In this document: in pieces, positions 51,053 to 60,106 of the stretch
Layout: each line of letters begins with the position of its first letter
How positions within the stretch are numbered: the first letter of the stretch is position 1
Program-made: the position numbers and the translations under genes
The notes under the pieces: generated by a model
What the model was told of the DNA's origin: nothing
Database searches by the model: none
Seen by the model: only the letters and a program-made list of their open reading frames with translations
Source of the DNA: Palsa-504 sp963769715
GTDB taxonomy: Bacteria; Actinomycetota; Actinomycetes; Streptosporangiales; Streptosporangiaceae
Assembly: GCA_963769715.1 (NCBI GenBank)
Contig: CAVYNE010000050.1
Location: forward strand, 1 to 64,000
DNA: 64,000 bases
Direction: 5' to 3'

Positions 51053-51338
51053 CGTGCTGGAGGATGCGGTCCCCGGCCTGGACGGCCAGGTCGCTGCCGA
51101 CGCGCTCATCGGCGCCTTCGCCGTCCATTACGACTGCGATCAGCCCGGTAACGCCGCGGTGATAGCGCGTATCACCTCCCGCGGCGGCAACGTGCTGGAG
51201 AACCTCGCCGCCGCCGGGGCCGTGCCGCCCGCAGGCGTCCTCCCGGCAGGACTGGCCGTGCTGTCTGTGCTGTCTGTGCTCGCCGAGCTCTGCCGCAGCG
51301 ACTCGGATTCGGTCCTGCAGCGGACCGCCTCACCGTAA
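51053..51338 (+). pseudogene. C-terminal relic of the conserved hypothetical family seen at 29094
   Basis: Directly after the ROK stop, the frame reads VLEDAVPGLDGQVAADALIG, AFAVHYDCDQPGNAAVIARI, NVLENLAAAGAVPPAG and LAELCRSDSDSVLQRTASP, the C-terminal third of the same family. The sequence 51312-51337 aligns with 29727-29752, the joined end of the other relic. The N-terminal two thirds are missing. Confidence 0.7.
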
Positions 51339-51506
51339 CCGCCTCGGCCACCACCGCCCGAGCGCGGCCGCGGTGCCTACGACTCGAACATCAGCTTCAG
51401 GCCGGCGCGCACGGCGGCTTGGCGGCAGCGGCTGGTCGCGTCGGCCGGGAGGGGTCAACCTCAGACCCCGGGTCCGGCCTCGCGCCCCGTGTTCCGCGAC
51501 GTTCAG

Positions 51507-51541
51507 CTTTGTGTGTACACAATTTCGGGTACACTATGGGC
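51507..51541 (+). promoter_or_regulatory. Promoter/operator of the Phd-RelE module
   Basis: -10 TACACT at 51530-51535 predicts a start at 51542, the A of an ATG. GTGTACAC (51513-51520) is a palindrome, with a second GTAC at 51529-51532. Confidence 0.6.
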
Positions 51542-51829
51542 ATGGACGACAGCCAGACTCAACTGAGTGTCCGGGATGCCCGCGCGCACTTCGCCGAGGT
51601 CATCACGCGAGCCCAGGACGGAACGCCTACCATCATCACGCGCAACGGCCAGGCCGTGGCCGCCGTCGTCCCCATCGAGGACTTCAACGCCCTCGAAGAG
51701 GCCATCGACCGGTACTTCGCCAGGGAAGCCGACCGTGACCTGGCAGAGAATCCCGACTCGCCGACTTACAGCATGTCCGAGGTCGTCGCCGTGATCTTCG
51801 AGGAAGAGCCCGGCACGGGCGCCGCGTGA
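51542..51829 (+). CDS. Phd/YefM-type antitoxin
   Basis: A 95-residue antitoxin: QLSVRDARAHFAEVITRAQD, TPTIITRNGQAVAAVVPIED and an acidic toxin-binding tail (ADRDLAENPDSPTYSMSEVV). ATG 51542 fits the predicted transcription start; another ATG at 51536 abuts the -10 and is less likely. GTGA overlap with the RelE gene. Confidence 0.88.
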   Translation: MDDSQTQLSVRDARAHFAEVITRAQDGTPTIITRNGQAVAAVVPIEDFNALEEAIDRYFAREADRDLAENPDSPTYSMSEVVAVIFEEEPGTGAA

Positions 51830-52098
51830 AGTACGCGTTCCGGTGGCGGGAGCGTGCCGTCAGGCAGCTGCGGGTCATCCCCCAGCCCGCCGCGCTTACG
51901 ATCTTGCGGGCGCTGACGCCGCTGGGGGACGACCCGCGACGCCCGGATGCCAACGTCAAGAAACTCTCCGGGTACGACGACCGTTACCGGCTGCGCGTCG
52001 GGGACTACCGCGTCATCTACGAGGTCGTGGACGGTCAACTCGTCATCCTGGTCGTGGGGGTAGGGCATCGCCGGGAGATCTACCGGGCAATGTCTTGA
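51826..52098 (+). CDS. RelE/ParE-family toxin
   Basis: A 90-residue mRNA interferase-type toxin: YAFRWRERAVRQLRVIPQPA, NVKKLSGYDDRYRLRVGDYR and VIYEVVDGQLVILVVGVGHR REIYRAMS. The R-x-R-x-G-D-Y-R core and terminal H-R-x-x-Y are the RelE signature. Complete and coupled to the Phd antitoxin by GTGA. Confidence 0.92.
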   Translation: MKYAFRWRERAVRQLRVIPQPAALTILRALTPLGDDPRRPDANVKKLSGYDDRYRLRVGDYRVIYEVVDGQLVILVVGVGHRREIYRAMS

Positions 52099-52139
52099 GG
52101 ATGCAGGCCAACGCCAGTTGAAGGCTGCTCACTTGGCTG

Positions 52140-52320
52140 CGCTCCGGCAGGCCTACCAAACTGCAGCAGGTGTCAGGCCTGCTGCAGACCCGGGATTACG
52201 CGTGTGCGGTGGCCGCCGGCATTGACCGGCGTCAAGGTCCAGATGTCATGGGCCTGCAGCTGGGGACCCGGCTGGTGTCGTTCGAGATAGGCGCAGAAAA
52301 GATACGGCAACGCACCGCGC
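52140..52320 (+). pseudogene. DUF5753 regulator fragment
   Basis: The frame reads TKLQQVSGLLQTRDYACAVA then AGIDRRQGPDVMGLQLG; 'xPGLLQTxxYA' is the start of the DUF5753 domain. Neither the XRE part nor the rest of the domain is present. Confidence 0.5.
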
Positions 52321-52361
52321 CCCGAGCGTCCTCCGCTACCCCGTACCGGCATGCTGGGGAC

Positions 52362-52460
52362 ATGACACTCAACTGGAAGGTCGTCATCGACTGCGCGGAT
52401 CCGCATGCCCAGGCCGCCTTCTGGGCCGCCGCGCTCGGCTATGTGGTGGAGGACAACCGC
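52362..52460 (+). pseudogene. VOC-family N-terminal fragment
   Basis: An ATG opens TLNWKVVIDCADPHAQAAFW AAALGYVVEDN (first beta-alpha of a VOC protein) and then loses homology just before the amine oxidase start. The complementary part may be the VOC protein at 53888, which lacks this strand. Confidence 0.55.
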
Positions 52461-52489
52461 CACCAGCGGCCGTTAGCCAAGGGGGTGTT

Positions 52490-53886
52490 GTGGCTACCAA
52501 GGATTTCGATGACGGAGGAACGGATGTTCCCGGTGGGGTGGCGGCACCTGTCGAGCGCGTGCTCGTGGTCGGCGCGGGGGTCGCTGGCCTGACGGCCGCC
52601 AACGCGCTGACGCATGCCGGAGTCGAGTGCGTCGTGCTCGAGGCGAGGGACCGGATCGGCGGCCGGCTGCACACCGTCGACGTGGGCGGCTCGCCGGTGG
52701 ACCTGGGCGGGGCATGGATTCACATGCCGGACGGGAACCCGATGAGCGCGTTCGCGCGGCTGGCCGGCGTGTCATGCGGAAGCGCGGACCCGGTACCCGA
52801 GATGGCCGGCTTCGATTGCGGCGAGGGCCGCCGCCTATCGGCCGCCGAGGCCGAGGACGTGCTTGGCCTCCACCTCGAGGGATTCACGGAGTCAGCGGAA
52901 GGGCTGCTCGCCGAGCTCGGACCGGATGCCTCCGTGGCCGAGGCGATCGAGGCGTTCGTGGCAGCGTCAGGCCGGGCCCCCGGCCCGGCGCGGCGGGCGC
53001 GCCAGATGCTGTACGGAGGCATGGAGGCCGACTACGCCGACCTGGCCGGGCGGCAGTCGCTGCGCTGGATGTGGCACGAGCTCGAATACGGCGGGAACTA
53101 TCTCGGCGACGCGCCGGACGGAGGCTACCGGCGCCTGGTGGACGCGATGGCCTCCGGTGTCGATGTCCGGCTGGGCAGGCCCGTATCCGAGATCGCGGTC
53201 TCCCCGGACGGAGTGCGGGTAGTGACCGCCGACGGCACGGCCGAGGCAGGCTCGCATGTCGTGGTGACGCTGCCGCTCGGCGTGCTCAAGCGCGGCCTGC
53301 CGCGGTTTTCCCCGCGCTGCCGACCGACCGGCTCGCGGCCATCGGGCGACTCGGGTTCGGCCGTTTCGAGAAGGTCGCGCTGCGGTTCGCCGAACCCTTC
53401 TGGCGCGAGGCCGGCTTCCCGCACCTGATGGTCTTCCCCCGCGACCCCGAGGAGTGGATGGTCTGGGTGATGGGGCAGGACGCGTTCGGTGGCGGCCCGG
53501 TCCTGGTCTTCTTCGTCTTCCACAGCGCGGCCGAGCGCCTGGCGGGAGCCGGCGCGGACGCCTCGGTCCGCTGGGCGCTCGGCATGCTCGCCGAGGCGAT
53601 CGGCCGGCCGTGTCCTGAGCCGACCGCGGTGGCCGTCAGCTCGTGGGCAGCCGACCCATGGACCGGGGGCGCGTACACGCACATCCCGCCGGGGGCCAGC
53701 CCCGCCGACGCCGACCTGCTCGGCGAGCCCGTCGGCGGACGGCTCCTGTTCGCGGGCGAGCACACGCAAAGCGCGCGGCTCGCCTACGCCGACGGCGCGC
53801 TGACCAGCGGCATCCGCGAGGCCAAGCGCCTGCTCGGCACGCCCGCCGTACGTATTTCGGTCAATCACGCGCCGAAGGGAGACTGA
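52490..53886 (+). CDS. Flavin-containing amine oxidase with one frameshift
   Basis: An FAD-dependent amine oxidase in two frames. Part one: RVLVVGAGVAGLTAANALTH (FAD dinucleotide site), CVVLEARDRIGGRLHTVDVG, DLGGAWIHMPDGNPM and VVVTLPLGVLKRGLPRFSP. Near 53310 one base seems missing after TTTTCCCC; the other frame continues PTDRLAAIGRLGFGRFEKVA, ALRFAEPFWREAGFPHLMVF, WTGGAYTHIPPGASPADADL and FAGEHTQSARLAYADGALTS, ending at TGA 53884-53886. All domains are present, so a sequencing error or a recent mutation is possible. AAGGGGG precedes the GTG at 52490. A VOC gene follows after one base. Confidence 0.75.
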
Positions 53887-53887
53887 T

Positions 53888-54217
53888 ATGCCAGCGAAGG
53901 TAACCGTGGACACGGAGATCGGCGACGGGGAGTTCCTCGTCCTGTCGCCGGCGGAGGACGGCCTCACGGTCGGGTTCCAGCGGGTGGCCGACGCTAAGCT
54001 GGGCAAGAACCGGGTGCACCTCGACCTAGTCGTGGACGACCTGGACCAGTCGACGGCGGAGATAGAGACGCTCGGCGGCCGCTGGCTCGAACCGGGAAAC
54101 ACCCGCGAGCTCGAGGGTTTCCGGTGGCGGTGCATGGCCGACCCCGAGGGCAACGAATTCGACATCGACGTCCTCCCCGGCGCGCTGGCCGCGACCCTGG
54201 CCCTTACCGGCTCCTGA
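53888..54217 (+). CDS. VOC-family protein
   Basis: A 109-residue protein: EFLVLSPAEDGLTVGFQRVA, NRVHLDLVVDDLDQSTAEIE, TLGGRWLEPGN and MADPEGNEFDIDVLPG. It has the second VOC module and half of the first; the usual 'VIDCADPxRLAAFW' strand is replaced by a short unrelated start. It may therefore be the 3' half of a gene whose 5' piece is the fragment at 52362. It overlaps the convergent ABC1 kinase gene by 14 bases. Confidence 0.65.
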   Translation: MPAKVTVDTEIGDGEFLVLSPAEDGLTVGFQRVADAKLGKNRVHLDLVVDDLDQSTAEIETLGGRWLEPGNTRELEGFRWRCMADPEGNEFDIDVLPGALAATLALTGS

Positions 54218-56186
54218 GGATCGTGAAAAGCACTCGCAGCACGAGGATGGCGGCGACGATGAGCAGGTTGTAGCCGATGAACTGGTAGAGGCTGAGGGTA
54301 GGGGTGAGCTTGGGGCCGCCGGGCGTGCCGAGCAGCATGGCGGCGACGATGCCGGAACCGACGCCGAGGAACGTCATCAGGAACTGATGGACCAGGCCCG
54401 TGATCATCCGGCGGTCACGTTCGTCGGCGAACTGCCGCACGTTGACGCTGAGCCTGCCTTGTTCCAGCGCGCCGGTGACGCGGTCGAACCGGCGGGGCAG
54501 CCGGCGCAGCACGGGGAGCAGCGCGGCCAGTTCGTCGGTGACGGTCTTCTGCACGGCTCCCAGAGACATCTGTGCGGCTATCCGGTCCGCCGCGTACGCG
54601 CGCGCTTCACCGGCGATGTCGACATTCGGCGTCAGCAGGCCGAGGGTGCCTTCCAGGGTGCCGAGGGCGCGCAGGACGGTGGCGACCTCGGGCGGAATGG
54701 ACAGCTCGAAGCGGGCAGCCAGGCGGAACAGGTCGGTGAACATCTCGGCGGTGGCGGCGGCCCCGCCCACGAGGTGGCGGGCCATGAACCGGCCGAGCGC
54801 CCGCTCCAGCTGCTGCTCATCGATGTCATCCGGGCGCGTGACCAGTTCCAGCAGCGCGTCGCGGAGCGCCGCCGGGTCGCCGCCGCCGACCGCGGACAGC
54901 AGGTTCAGCAGCGCGGCCCGCTGCTGGGCGTCCAGGCGGCCGACCGAACCGAAATCAAGCAGCGCGAGGCGCCCGTCAAACAGCAGCAGGACGTTGCCCG
55001 GATGCGGGTCGGCGTGGAACACGCCGCCCTCCGTGATCTGGTACACCATGCTGCGCAGCAGCGCCCGGGCCAGCGCGGCCCGGTCAAGCCCCTTGTCCTC
55101 GATCAGTGGTCCGGCCGCGCGCAGGTTGACCCCGTCTAGCCACTCGATGACGAGCACGTGCTCGGTGCACAGCTTCTCGTGCACGGCCGGAATCACCACC
55201 GGGACGCGCCTGCCGACGACACGCTGCTGCCCCTTCCAGGTGGCGGCCACGGCGGCCATGTTCCGTGCCTCCACGCGGAAGTCGAGCTCTTCCCGGATGG
55301 CCGCGCCGAACCCGCGGGCCACGCCGACCGCGCCGACCGCGCGCGCCCAGCGGGCGTGCTCCTCGAGCCTGACCGCCAGCCTCTCCAGGATGTCCAGGTC
55401 CTGTTCGACGGTGGCGCGGATCCCGGGCCGCTGGACCTTCACCGCCACCGTGGCGTCCGGGCCGTCTTCGCGGCGCAGCCGGGCCTTGTGCACCTGGGCG
55501 ATCGACGCGGCCGCGGCCGGCTCCGGCTGCAGCTCCGCGAACACCTCCCCGGCCGGCGCCCCGAGCGACCGGCTTATCAGTTCCTCCACCTGCTCCCACG
55601 GCGCCGGTTCGGCCTGATCCTGGAGATGAGAGAGCTCGTCGGTGAACTCCTCGGGGAGCAGGTCACGGCGAGTGGACAGCAGCTGGCCGAACTTGACGAA
55701 GGTAACCCCGCCCTCTTCCAGCGCGCGCCGCAGCGACAACGCGATCGCCGCCCGCCCCTCAGCCGTCTCCCAGCCGCGCAGCGGCCGCCCCCGCAGGTAG
55801 GGGGCCAGCCCGTGCCGCACCAGGATCCGGCTGATCTGCGCGTAGCGCCGCGAGCGCGCGAACGAGCGCCGTGCGCCGAGGACGAGCTCCACCGGCTGCG
55901 GCCCGGCCCCGGTCGGCACCAGCGCCTCCGCCGCCACGATGAAGATCATCGCGACGATTAGCGGGACGCCAAGCGCCACGCTGAAGAACGCGGCCAGATG
56001 CCCGGACTGGGTCGCCCGGAGCCCCTGGCCCACGATCAGCGCGGCGACGAACCCGACCAGGCCCGCGATCAGCGCCCGCAGCGCTCCGACCGGCAGCCCG
56101 AGCAGCCGCCGCGATACCCACGCCAGCACCGCCACCAGCGCGATGCTGGTAGCCAGCACGACCACCGCGAATACGATCCCGTTCAC
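54204..56186 (-). CDS. ABC1/UbiB-family atypical kinase
   Basis: A 660-residue protein. Two or three N-terminal hydrophobic helices (VFAVVVLATSIALVAVLAWV; LAAFFSVALGVPLIVAMIFI) precede the ABC1 domain at about 130-480: VTFVKFGQLLSTRRDLLPEE (KxGQ motif), ASIAQVHKARL, VAVKVQRPGI, FHADPHPGNVLL and LALLDFGSVGR. Two further helices close the C-terminus (LVHQFLMTFLGVGSGIVAAM; YNLLIVAAILVLRVLFTIL). UbiB/AarF proteins are ATPases or kinases supporting isoprenoid lipid and quinone metabolism. Complete. Confidence 0.93.
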   Translation of the reverse strand: MNGIVFAVVVLATSIALVAVLAWVSRRLLGLPVGALRALIAGLVGFVAALIVGQGLRATQSGHLAAFFSVALGVPLIVAMIFIVAAEALVPTGAGPQPVELVLGARRSFARSRRYAQISRILVRHGLAPYLRGRPLRGWETAEGRAAIALSLRRALEEGGVTFVKFGQLLSTRRDLLPEEFTDELSHLQDQAEPAPWEQVEELISRSLGAPAGEVFAELQPEPAAAASIAQVHKARLRREDGPDATVAVKVQRPGIRATVEQDLDILERLAVRLEEHARWARAVGAVGVARGFGAAIREELDFRVEARNMAAVAATWKGQQRVVGRRVPVVIPAVHEKLCTEHVLVIEWLDGVNLRAAGPLIEDKGLDRAALARALLRSMVYQITEGGVFHADPHPGNVLLLFDGRLALLDFGSVGRLDAQQRAALLNLLSAVGGGDPAALRDALLELVTRPDDIDEQQLERALGRFMARHLVGGAAATAEMFTDLFRLAARFELSIPPEVATVLRALGTLEGTLGLLTPNVDIAGEARAYAADRIAAQMSLGAVQKTVTDELAALLPVLRRLPRRFDRVTGALEQGRLSVNVRQFADERDRRMITGLVHQFLMTFLGVGSGIVAAMLLGTPGGPKLTPTLSLYQFIGYNLLIVAAILVLRVLFTILRSR

Positions 56187-56874
56187 ACCGACCCCAAACT
56201 ATTCCGGCGCGTCAGCAGATCAAAGGCGCAGGAGGTGGCCAGGGGCCAGCGCCATCTCGTCTTCGCCACCGATGCCTGGGCAAACCCGCCCGGACCGCAA
56301 CGGGCTGGGCTCTTTCTTCATGACCGAACGAGCGGGCAGCGAGCCCCGGCTCCCCTCCGTCGGTAGCGCGCGCAAACCGCGGCGCCCTCAGCAACGAATA
56401 CATGGTGACAACATCACGGCGGCCGGGCGCCGCCGACCGGATCCGGCTGCACCGGAGGAAGGCCAGCAGATGAAGTCCATGTCACGACAAGTACCACACT
56501 CCCTGAAGCGCGGCAGCTCAGCCGAGGTGGGAACCTCGAAGATCGACAGCTTCACGGTCGGCTTCGGCGGGCGCCTCACCCCGGCTCCCGGATCGCCGTT
56601 CCCCGGGCAGCCTGACCGAGCTGCCCACCTCCCCGGTCAAGCTCCCGGCCGGCGCCACCCCGCCCGGCATCATCGTCAGCTATCAGCTAGACCCCCAGCC
56701 AGACGGCCCGGAGCCGCGGCCATGCGCCGCGGCTCCGTCAGCGCCTGGCTGGCCCAGACCGCAGCACGCCGGCTCAAGCTGGAAGCGGGACGCCGGCCCC
56801 GCCCGTCAGCGCCTCTTCGCCCTCGCCGATCTTGAGCCTGCGCCGGCAGCGATCCCATGCACGCAGTGAACCTT
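56187..56874. other. Degraded stretch upstream of the IS element
   Basis: No intact gene. A frame from ATG 56470 reads SSAEVGTSKIDSFTVGFGGR, and a shifted frame continues LTELPTSPVKLPAGATPPGI IVSYQL; together they look like a natural but unidentified protein that is now frameshifted. The rest is shadow sequence. Confidence 0.4.
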
Positions 56875-57658
56875 CTCCATCCTGGTTATGCCTCGTGGAC
56901 CTGCAATACGTGAATGGCCTTGGCGAGTTGTCCGGCGCGCCAGGGCAGCAGCGGAGCTTGCGGAGGATGTGCCAGGTTTTGAGCTCGGCGTTCGCGCGCT
57001 CGCTGGGTGAGCGGAGTTTCGCGCGGGCACGGTTAGCCTCTTTCTGCGATTCCGGCTTGTTCCGGTACGGGATCTTCGCGTACGCGGAGCCCTGGTAGCC
57101 CTTGTCGGCCAGGGTGACCAGCCCGGCGGCCTCCAGTTCGGCTAAGACGCCCCAGATCCACTCGGCCTTCTTGTCGTGCACGGAGCCGGCAGTGCCCCGG
57201 AGACCCACCGGATGTCGCCGTCCGGGCTGGCGATGACCTGCAGGTTCATCCCGTGCCGCTTGTGCTTGCCGGAGTAGAAGGGCCGGTCGGCGGCGACCCG
57301 GTCGATGGGAGTCAGCGTCCCGTCCAGGACCACGTAGGCGTACCCGGCCTTCTTCGCGTCCGGACGGCCTGGCGGAGCTTCGGCGCCTGGGCGGCGAGCA
57401 GGGCGACAGTCCCGTTCACGTACCTCCACGCCGTGGCCACACCGACGCCGAACCCGGCCGCGAGCTCGGCGAACGTCTCGCCTTTCCGCAGGTGGGCGAC
57501 AACCAGGAGCGCCTGCTGTCCGGGGTTCAGCTTCCTCCACAGCGAGCCGACGGAGGCCCGGTGGGGGCGTTAGCTCATCTACCGGGGGCTTCCTCGTTCC
57601 CGGCGGCGACACGCCGCCAGTGATCAGACCGTGAGGGACCTATCACAACCAGGATGGA
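56875..57658 (-). mobile_element. IS5-family insertion sequence, degraded
   Basis: About 785 bases bounded by imperfect terminal inverted repeats: left CTCCATCCTGGTTATG (56875-56890) and, read inward from the right, TCCATCCTGGTTGTGATA (57641-57658). It holds one transposase gene on the minus strand. Target duplications were not resolved. Confidence 0.7.
56886..57600 (-). pseudogene. IS5-family DDE transposase, frameshifted
   Basis: Pieces in order on the minus strand: LNPGQQALLVVAHLRKGETF AELAAGFGV (HTH), VATAWRYVNGTVALLAAQAP, then KAGYAYVVLDGTLTPIDRVA (first Asp), YSGKHKRHGMNLQVIASPDG, HDKKAEWIWGVLAELEAAGL, VTLADKGYQG (second Asp), RSPSERANAELKTWHILRKL (Glu) and AGQLAKAIHVLQVHEA with a TAA. 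At least three frame changes are needed, so the transposase is dead. Motifs and size match IS5-like DDE_Tnp_4 elements common in actinomycetes. Confidence 0.8.
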
Positions 57659-57807
57659 ATGGGCTCACTGTCCTGGCACGGCGTGCAGGAGCAGGACAAA
57701 CCCCAAAACGTAGCTATGGCCCCGAACCAGGAAACCATGGTACGCTCAGGAAGTTTTTTCGTTCGGCGAAAACAGCGCTGAACAGCCACCCTGGGGGGCG
57801 GTATCGA

Positions 57808-58506
57808 ATGGGTGACGTAGTCGATTTTATCCTGCTCGTGATACTTGTGCTCTTTATCGTCAGGTTCGTCATGTGGCGCGTCAAAACGCATAAGGCGCCC
57901 AAGGACCTATCCAAAAAGCAAATAAAAAAGCCCGAGATCGACTCGAACTCACGGTGGCTCGCCCAACTCGGACCGAGTCATACCCAACGGGCTCAGGCGA
58001 TCGAGACGACGTTCCAGACTCGCACGGCGACCCTGACATCAACCTACTTCGCGGACCTCAGCTGGTTCGACAAGAAGGATGCCACTTTCCGGAAATGGAG
58101 AACGGCCCTCTTGCGGGGTGATGGCAAGGGCACGTTCGCCCCTCACCCCCGGCAACGCGGCTTGTGCAGCGAGCAAGGCGCACCGATAGCCGCCGCGGTC
58201 AGCCGGAGGAATATGACCGTCGATCAGACGACGAACGCCATGCAGCGGTGTGCCGCCGGCCCTCTCGGGCGCCCTGATGCCGATCCCGCCCTCCGGGCGG
58301 TCGCCGAGGAACTGAACGATTCGATAGCGCCATCCCGAGGGGGCTCATGGCTGAAATCCTCGCGGATCGCCTCGTCGCCGTACGCTCAAAAAAAGCGCCT
58401 ACACGCTGCACATCGGCTCCCTGCCAGACGGGACCCCGCTGACCTATTCGGGCGACGGCTCGATCGTCACAATCGCACCACCGGGCTCCGGCAAGACCCT
58501 GTGTAA
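57808..58506 (+). CDS. Hypothetical membrane-anchored protein, possible conjugation gene
   Basis: After GGGGGG, an ATG opens MGDVVDFILLVILVLFIVRF, one N-terminal helix, then a basic stretch (KTHKAPKDLSKKQIKKPEID) and a soluble part (QAIETTFQTRTATLTSTYFA, LSWFDKKDATFRKWRTALLR). The last 50 residues overlap a TraG/VirD4 gene in another frame and look unnatural, so the real end may be earlier or the gene frameshifted. Its DNA is less GC-rich than the surroundings. Family not recognised; the neighbour suggests a conjugative element. Confidence 0.45.
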   Translation: MGDVVDFILLVILVLFIVRFVMWRVKTHKAPKDLSKKQIKKPEIDSNSRWLAQLGPSHTQRAQAIETTFQTRTATLTSTYFADLSWFDKKDATFRKWRTALLRGDGKGTFAPHPRQRGLCSEQGAPIAAAVSRRNMTVDQTTNAMQRCAAGPLGRPDADPALRAVAEELNDSIAPSRGGSWLKSSRIASSPYAQKKRLHAAHRLPARRDPADLFGRRLDRHNRTTGLRQDPV

Positions 58507-58715
58507 CGTCTTCCCCAACCTGCTCACCTGGAAGGGACCCGCCGTCGTCCTGGACATCTCCGGGGACATCTATGAGCACACCGGCGCGTGGCGCTCGGGC
58601 AACGTCTGCACGGTGTACCAGTTCAGCCCCCTGGAGCCAGATGCGAGCCACCACTACAACCCCCTCACGTTCGTCCGGCACGATCCCGACTTCATCTGGG
58701 AGGACTCAAGCGGTG
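58348..58715 (+). pseudogene. TraG/VirD4-type coupling protein relic
   Basis: A GGGGG site precedes ATG 58348 (AEILADRLVAVRS). At a run of seven A (58388-58394) the homologous reading moves one frame: YTLHIGSLPDGTPLTYSGDG, SIVTIAPPGSGKTLCNVFPN (Walker A), LLTWKGPAVVLDISGDIYEH and DASHHYNPLTFVRHDPDFIW. VirD4-type ATPases normally run several hundred residues further; homology stops at about 58715. So it is truncated and frameshifted, a relic of a conjugative or integrative element. Confidence 0.75.
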
Positions 58716-58827
58716 GTGCTGCGCCACGGTCACGTCATACGCCGGGTCATGCTGGCGCTATTCCCGGCGGCCTTCGGGCTCGCCCGGTACGGGCACGGCA
58801 TCCTTGCCGCCCATGGAGGTATCTGAT

Positions 58828-60094
58828 ATGAGAAAGACCATCATCGGCTGCGTGTCAGGCGCGGCTCTCGTACTCGCGCTCGCAGCCTGTAGTACCAGTT
58901 CATCCTCTCCTGCCGCCGCCATCAGCCACCCGGCTGGCGCGGCGGCCCCGTCAGCAACCAACTGCACAGTGGATTGCGTGACCCCCGTCGCCAGCACTGA
59001 CGCCCAGTGGTACACGCAAGTCAGCGGAGCGCTCGGGCAGGTGCAGCAGGATCTCGCGTCGATCCAGGCTGACGCCGGCACGCCCACCCTCACCGTGGAC
59101 GGCGCCCAGCTGGCGCAGGACGCGCAGGCGGCCCTGAACACCGAGATCGACCCGGCCCCGGTCGACAACGCGGACTTCGTGGCCGCGATGAACGACTACA
59201 TCGCGGCCGGCAACGACTATGCCGGCACCAACGACTCGGGGACGCAGGACGTCTCCCAGGCCGCTCAGGAGGTCAGCGCAGGCAACGCCGCCGTGAGATC
59301 CTTCAACGCGGCACAGGCGTCAGCGCCGGCCAGCTCAGCTCCCGTCACGACCGCGCCGGCTGCGTTCACGCCCGGATCCGGGTTCACCAGCTGCGGCAGC
59401 GGCGTGTATGCCGGGCCGGCTGACCAGCTGCCCGTTCGCGCTGAACGTCTACCAGGCCGCCACAGCCGACGGGAACACCCCCATCATCACGGCCTACAGC
59501 CCGACGACAGGGAAATCGTATTCCGTGACGCTCACCAGCACCGACCCGGTCACGTACAACGGCGCCAGCAACGGCAACACCGCGCTGATCGAGTGGGCTG
59601 CGACGAACGCCGCGGCCCCGTCCGCGGCGCCAGCGACCACGGCGCCTGCCACGGCCGCCTCGGTCCCGATGCCGGTGCCGGGCTCAGCACCGAAGGTCAC
59701 CGTGTGGTGCGGCTCGACGTACGGTGCTTTCAGCTCGCCAAGCCTGACGGTGTGGAAGAAGACAGCCGAGTACGGGTATAACAACGCCTTCGTCAGCATC
59801 ATCCCGGGGCTCAAGAGGCAAGCCGCGTACATGGAGAGCCCCGGTTCGCCCGCTGCGACAGTCGTCGCCGACACCCAGTCAATGTGCCTGGGCGTGATCA
59901 GCGCCTTTGATAACCCGCCGCCTGTGGACCTGGCGCAGTACAAGGCGGCCATGGACGACTTCGCGCAGGGAGCGTACGTCATTCACGCTGGCGCTATCGC
60001 CAACGACTACGGGCCTTCCGTGGGAACGGCTGGCAAGTACTTCAACTCCGCGATAGCAGAGCTGAACGCGTTCCTCGCGGCTGTAGGACCGTAG
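58828..60094 (+). pseudogene. Secreted lipoprotein with duplicated helical bundle, frameshifted
   Basis: GGAGG precedes ATG 58828: MRKTIIGCVSGAALVLALAA C-STSSSS is a clear lipobox signal. Module one is helical (WYTQVSGALGQVQQDLASIQ, FVAAMNDYIAAGNDYAG). Then comes TSCGSGVYAGP; a frameshift near 59410 is needed to continue TSCPFALNVYQAATADGNTP and YSPTTGKSYSVTL. Module two repeats the helical theme (VWKKTAEYGYNNAFVSIIPG, QYKAAMDDFAQGAYVIHAGA, KYFNSAIAELNAFL). The two bundles look like an internal duplication around a Cys-containing central module. If the frameshift is real the protein is truncated near residue 195. Confidence 0.6.
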
Positions 60095-60106
60095 GTCCTT
60101 GACATG

